In this document: positions 6,572-8,528 of the stretch, piece by piece | Layout of the letters: each line of letters opens with the position of its first letter | Position numbering within the stretch: the first letter of the stretch is position 1 | Source of the DNA: Acidobacteriota bacterium | GTDB lineage: Bacteria; Acidobacteriota; Thermoanaerobaculia; Multivoradales; JAHEKO01 | DNA: 8,528 nt | Direction of reading: 5' to 3' | Assembly (NCBI GenBank): GCA_030610025.1 | Contig: JAUWSP010000092.1 | Location: 1-8,528 of the forward strand | Notes under the pieces: model-generated | The model's database searches: none | Told to the model about the DNA's origin: nothing | Seen by the model: only the letters and a program-made list of their open reading frames with translations | Translations under genes and position numbers: made by a program

Positions 6572-6580
6572 TGGTATCAT
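6572..6580 (+). promoter_or_regulatory. Candidate extended -10 promoter for infC
   Basis: TGGTATCAT fits the extended -10 pattern TGnTATAAT, with 5 of 6 matches in the hexamer. No good -35 exists at 16-19 bp spacing, which is tolerated by extended -10 promoters. Transcription would begin near 6587 and give a leader of roughly 190 nt before infC. This is the best promoter-like sequence I can find on the plus strand of the gap, judged by eye only. Confidence 0.35.
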
Positions 6581-6688
6581 TCAGGTTCGTGATTTTCACG
6601 CCTTCCATCGCAACAGCCGCATGCCCGGTCCCTGCACTTGGACCCTTCCTACCAGCGTGACTGTTCAGTGCGAGCCCGTTTCGATGCC

Positions 6689-6710
6689 TTGGAGCTCAGG
6701 TGAGCTTCGA
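6689..6710 (+). other. Hairpin in the infC leader
   Basis: Bases 6689-6697 can pair with 6702-6710 as a 9-bp stem (two G-U pairs) closing a 4-nt AGGU loop. It lies about 50 nt upstream of the infC Shine-Dalgarno, in the presumed 5' untranslated region. It may be part of a regulatory leader, because IF3 operons are post-transcriptionally controlled in several bacteria. No known riboswitch or ribosomal-protein leader is recognisable from it. Confidence 0.3.
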
Positions 6711-6760
6711 CTCGCTTGTCGTATTCGTAGCGGTCCCAACGCCATCGTAAGACCGACCTG

Positions 6761-6767
6761 AAAGGAG
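6761..6767 (+). promoter_or_regulatory. Shine-Dalgarno that fixes the infC ATT start
   Basis: AAAGGAG is an excellent anti-16S match and ends exactly 7 nt before ATT 6775-6777. No ATG, GTG or TTG in the infC frame lies at usable spacing. The first conventional in-frame codon is the GTG at 6799, 31 nt downstream of this site, which is too far. The site therefore decides the start in favour of ATT. Confidence 0.85.
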
Positions 6768-6774
6768 CCTTGAA

Positions 6775-7362
6775 ATTAGTAAAGATATACAGCCCCGCGT
6801 GAATCGCCAGATCCGGAAGAGCCCAGTGCGGCTCATCGACGTCGACGGCACCCAGTTGGGCGTCGTGCCACTGGAGGATGCCCGCAAGAGAGCCGACGAT
6901 AGCGGCCTGGACCTCGTTGAAGTCGGTGCCGGTGCCAACCCTCCGGTCGTCCGAATCCTCGATTGGGGCAAGCTGAAGTACGAAAAAGAGAAGAAGGCCC
7001 GCGAAGCCAGGAAGAAGACTCACGTCATCGAGGTCAAGGAAGTCAAGTATCGGCCCAGCATCGACGAGCACGACTACGACATCAAGACCAAGCGTGCCCG
7101 CCGGTTCCTCGAGACCGGCAAGAAGGTCAAGGTGACCATCTTCTTCCGCTATCGACAGCTCCGCAGGCCCGAGTTGGGTGTGCAGATCCTGGACAAGGTG
7201 ACCAAGGAGTTGGCAGACGTCGGAACGGTCGAGTCCAGATCCCGGCTCGATGGGCGTCGAATGGTCATGGTCCTGGCGCCGCTGCCGACCGAGACCCAGA
7301 AGAAACAACAAGAAACGGCTGTAAAGAAGAGTCAGAAGCCGTCGCCTGCCGCGACTACCTGA
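6775..7362 (+). CDS. infC: Translation initiation factor IF3, ATT start
   Basis: IF3 binds the 30S subunit, checks the start codon and initiator tRNA, and prevents premature 50S joining. The 195-residue product reads (M)SKDIQPRVNRQIR, the usual family opening. The N-domain then contains VRLIDVDGTQLGVV (18-31), LDLVEVG (45-51) and PPVVRILDWGK (56-66). A lysine-rich linker follows, then the C-domain with KEVKYRP (88-94), HDYDIKTKRARRFL (99-112), GKKVKVTIFFRYRQ (115-128) and RRMVMVLAP (161-169). A basic tail of about 25 residues follows. ATT initiation is a classic feature of infC in E. coli and relatives, where it enables IF3 autorepression. Here it is supported by AAAGGAG at 7-nt spacing and by family residues upstream of the first GTG (6799). 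Oddities are FRYRQ in place of the near-invariant FRGRE, DWGK for DYGK, and PVVRI for PVCRI. rpmI and rplT, which normally follow infC, are absent. The next gene converges on it. Confidence 0.95.
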   Translation: MSKDIQPRVNRQIRKSPVRLIDVDGTQLGVVPLEDARKRADDSGLDLVEVGAGANPPVVRILDWGKLKYEKEKKAREARKKTHVIEVKEVKYRPSIDEHDYDIKTKRARRFLETGKKVKVTIFFRYRQLRRPELGVQILDKVTKELADVGTVESRSRLDGRRMVMVLAPLPTETQKKQQETAVKKSQKPSPAATT

Positions 7363-7377
7363 TTCTGAGGTGTCCCC

Positions 7378-8528
7378 TCAAGAGGTCTCTGTCTCCGCTA
7401 TCCCTCGGACCGCCTGCTCGATAGCTCCAGGCTCCAGCTCCTCCAGCTCGTAGCTGACGTTGGCTACCGGCTTGTTGGCTTGTAGGACTCTCCCCAGATC
7501 GATGGGCGTACCCTCCACGACCACGTCCGCATCGACGGCGTTGATCGTGGCCTCCAATTCCCGAATCTGGTCCTCACCGTAACCCATCGCAGGCAGGATC
7601 TTCCTCGAGTTCGGATAGGCCTCGTAGGTATCCTTGATGGAACCGACGGCATAGGGGACCGGGTCGACAATCTCGGCAGCTCCTGCATTCTGGGCTGCGA
7701 ACCAGCCGGCTCCGTAGGTCATACCGCCGTGGGTCAGTGTCGGCCCGTCTTCAACGACCAGGGCCCGCTTACCCCGAATCAGCTCCGGTTGGTCCACGGT
7801 GATCGCAGAGCGACACTGCACGACCTTGGCTCGAGGGTTATAGGCCTCGCAGTTGTCCAGCACGGTCTTCAGGTCATCTGGATTCGCCGTCTCTACCTTG
7901 TTGACGATCAGCATGTCGGCCAGCAAGAAATTGGTCTGACCGGGGAAGTAGCTCAGCTCGTGACCCGGGCGATGAGGGTCTACCAGGGTCATGTAGAGGT
8001 CGGGCTTGTAGAACGGGGTGTCGTTGTTGCCCCCGTCCCAGAGGATCAGGTCGGCCTCCTTCTCAGCCTCCCGAAGGATCTTCTCGTAGTCGATGCCGGC
8101 ATAGACCACGAAGCCGTTGTCGATGTGCGGCTCGTACTCCTCGCGCTCCTCGATGGTGCAGTCGTGGAGGTCGAGGTCCTCGTAGGTTGCGAAGCGCTGA
8201 CAGATTTGCTTCGACAGATCTCCGTAGGGCATGGGATGCCGGATGGCAACCACCATCTTGCCGAGCCGCCTGAGGATCCGAGAGACGTAACGGCTGGTCT
8301 GCGACTTGCCGACGCCAGTTCGAACTGCCGTGATCGCGATAACCGGCTTGGAGGATGGCAGCACCGTCTTGGTAACCGAGCAGACGCCGAAGTGGGCGCC
8401 CCAACCGATCACACGGCTGGCTTTGTCCATCACGTAGTCGAAGGGCACGTCGGAGTACGAGAACCAGACCTCGTCGATCGAGCGCTCGCGTACGATTCCC
8501 TCCAGTTCTTCCTCCGGACGAATGGGGA
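7378..8528 (-). CDS. COG2403 GTPase / cyclic 2,3-diphosphoglycerate synthetase-like, N-terminus cut
   Basis: The frame stays open from TGA 7378-7380 to the right edge, giving 382 visible residues. The upstream codons (PIRPEEELEGIV, then VDEVxFSYSD-like SIDEVWFSYSDV) belong to the family, so the GTG at 8448 is not the start. Visible motifs are KPVIAITAVRTGVGKSQTSR (about 60-79), a deviant P-loop; RHPMPYGDL (96-104); TIEEREEYEPHI (124-135); VYAGIDYEKIL; ILWDGGNND (161-169, Walker B-like); a GHE turn; and IVNKVE (207-212), an NKxE variant of the G4 motif. This set defines COG2403, whose archaeal members make cyclic 2,3-diphosphoglycerate in some methanogens. Most bacterial copies are annotated that way, but few bacteria are known to make that solute, so 'predicted GTPase' is the safer name. 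By comparison with the usual 440-460 residues, roughly 60-70 N-terminal residues lie outside the window. Its stop is 15 bp from that of infC. Confidence 0.88.
   Translation of the reverse strand, partial: PIRPEEELEGIVRERSIDEVWFSYSDVPFDYVMDKASRVIGWGAHFGVCSVTKTVLPSSKPVIAITAVRTGVGKSQTSRYVSRILRRLGKMVVAIRHPMPYGDLSKQICQRFATYEDLDLHDCTIEEREEYEPHIDNGFVVYAGIDYEKILREAEKEADLILWDGGNNDTPFYKPDLYMTLVDPHRPGHELSYFPGQTNFLLADMLIVNKVETANPDDLKTVLDNCEAYNPRAKVVQCRSAITVDQPELIRGKRALVVEDGPTLTHGGMTYGAGWFAAQNAGAAEIVDPVPYAVGSIKDTYEAYPNSRKILPAMGYGEDQIRELEATINAVDADVVVEGTPIDLGRVLQANKPVANVSYELEELEPGAIEQAVRGIAETETS

Larger units (their letters stand above)
6411..6774. other. Divergent intergenic region between the lipoprotein gene and infC
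   Basis: This 364-bp stretch has no gene I can support. It holds a 7-bp imperfect stem (6444-6450 with 6461-6467), a perfect 7-3-7 inverted repeat (6467-6483), a palindrome (6545-6564), a candidate extended -10 element (6572-6580), a hairpin (6689-6710) and a short CGGTC/GACCG pair (6731-6735 with 6751-6755) just ahead of the infC Shine-Dalgarno. A 46-codon frame (6621-6761) runs up to that Shine-Dalgarno but has no ribosome-binding site of its own. I see no tRNA, no intrinsic terminator with a T-run and no thrS end. The region most likely carries the infC promoter and leader plus the lipoprotein promoter. Confidence 0.6.

Noticed and set aside
4975..6660. A 561-codon open frame on the plus strand, opposite the ATPase, permease and lipoprotein.
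   Set aside because: It is rich in Gln/Glu/Asp/Gly with no domain, runs antisense across three genes, and has no suitable ribosome-binding context. It is best explained as a shadow frame.
6621..6761. A 46-codon frame in the infC leader (beginning MPGPCTWTLP) whose TGA touches the infC Shine-Dalgarno.
   Set aside because: It has no Shine-Dalgarno, and 26 of 46 third positions are G/C, no bias suggestive of coding in this GC-rich DNA. I see no recognisable attenuator codons, so the position is suggestive but not enough to call it.
6411..6774. A tRNA, riboswitch or other known structured RNA in the divergent gap.
   Set aside because: No T-loop/acceptor pattern or recognisable conserved riboswitch core could be found by eye. 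Only simple hairpins are present.
6649..7311. A 220-codon frame on the minus strand opposite infC.
   Set aside because: It is antisense to infC over most of its length. Its Leu/Asp-rich composition is the mirror of the lysine- and glutamate-rich IF3 codons.
7366..7380. A TGAGG/CCTCA hairpin between the infC and GTPase stop codons, as a possible bidirectional terminator.
   Set aside because: The stem is only 5 bp and no T-run follows on either strand. It also overlaps the GTPase stop codon.
1..8528. CRISPR arrays, insertion sequences, integrase sites or phage genes.
   Set aside because: No spaced direct repeats, terminal inverted repeats, transposase motifs or phage-type proteins were seen on either strand.

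Overview
The window reads as ordinary chromosomal sequence from a GC-rich, diderm (outer-membrane) bacterium. Three things suggest an outer membrane: a Wzm/Wzt-type polysaccharide exporter, a lipobox lipoprotein, and the type of surface-polysaccharide locus. The lipoprotein carries an 'FEEGFEAGDEREWS' stretch that resembles the 'DGFESGD..AWS' motif I associate with Acidobacteriota and some deltaproteobacterial lineages. Together with the LKALGYLG-ending sulfatase and a COG2403 GTPase, this makes Acidobacteriota a reasonable but unproven guess.

Layout. 2-415 (+): the C-terminal part of a type I sulfatase, cut by the left edge. 428-6081 (-): a tightly packed set of six genes, transcribed right to left. 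It runs ABC-2 permease (Wzm-like), ATPase (Wzt-like, without the C-terminal sugar-binding domain), three GT-A family 2 glycosyltransferases, and a DUF1972/GT4 glycosyltransferase. Junctions are overlaps or gaps of 3-4 nt, so the genes are very probably co-translated. 6174-6410 (-): a small, very acidic lipoprotein 92 bp upstream of the permease, with a perfect 8-3-8 inverted repeat between the two. 6411-6774: a 364-bp non-coding divergent region with several inverted repeats and a candidate extended -10 promoter facing right. 6775-7362 (+): infC (translation initiation factor IF3), which begins at an ATT codon behind a strong Shine-Dalgarno sequence. 7378-8528 (-): a COG2403 GTPase / cyclic-2,3-diphosphoglycerate-synthetase-like protein, cut by the right edge.

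How the genes work together. The glycosyltransferases would assemble a glycan on a lipid carrier at the inner face of the cytoplasmic membrane, and the ABC transporter would flip it to the periplasm for placement on the cell surface. No Wzx/Wzy, priming transferase or nucleotide-sugar gene lies in the window, so the sugar identity cannot be deduced. infC and the GTPase are unrelated housekeeping or metabolic neighbours that converge on each other with 15 bp between their stop codons.

I did not find a clearly new biological system. The points most worth a second look are the ATT-initiated infC separated from rpmI/rplT, its unusual residues in the normally invariant FRGRE segment, the acidic lipoprotein at the head of the export cluster, the 8-3-8 hairpin ahead of the permease, and the GTPase whose usual annotation is doubtful in bacteria.
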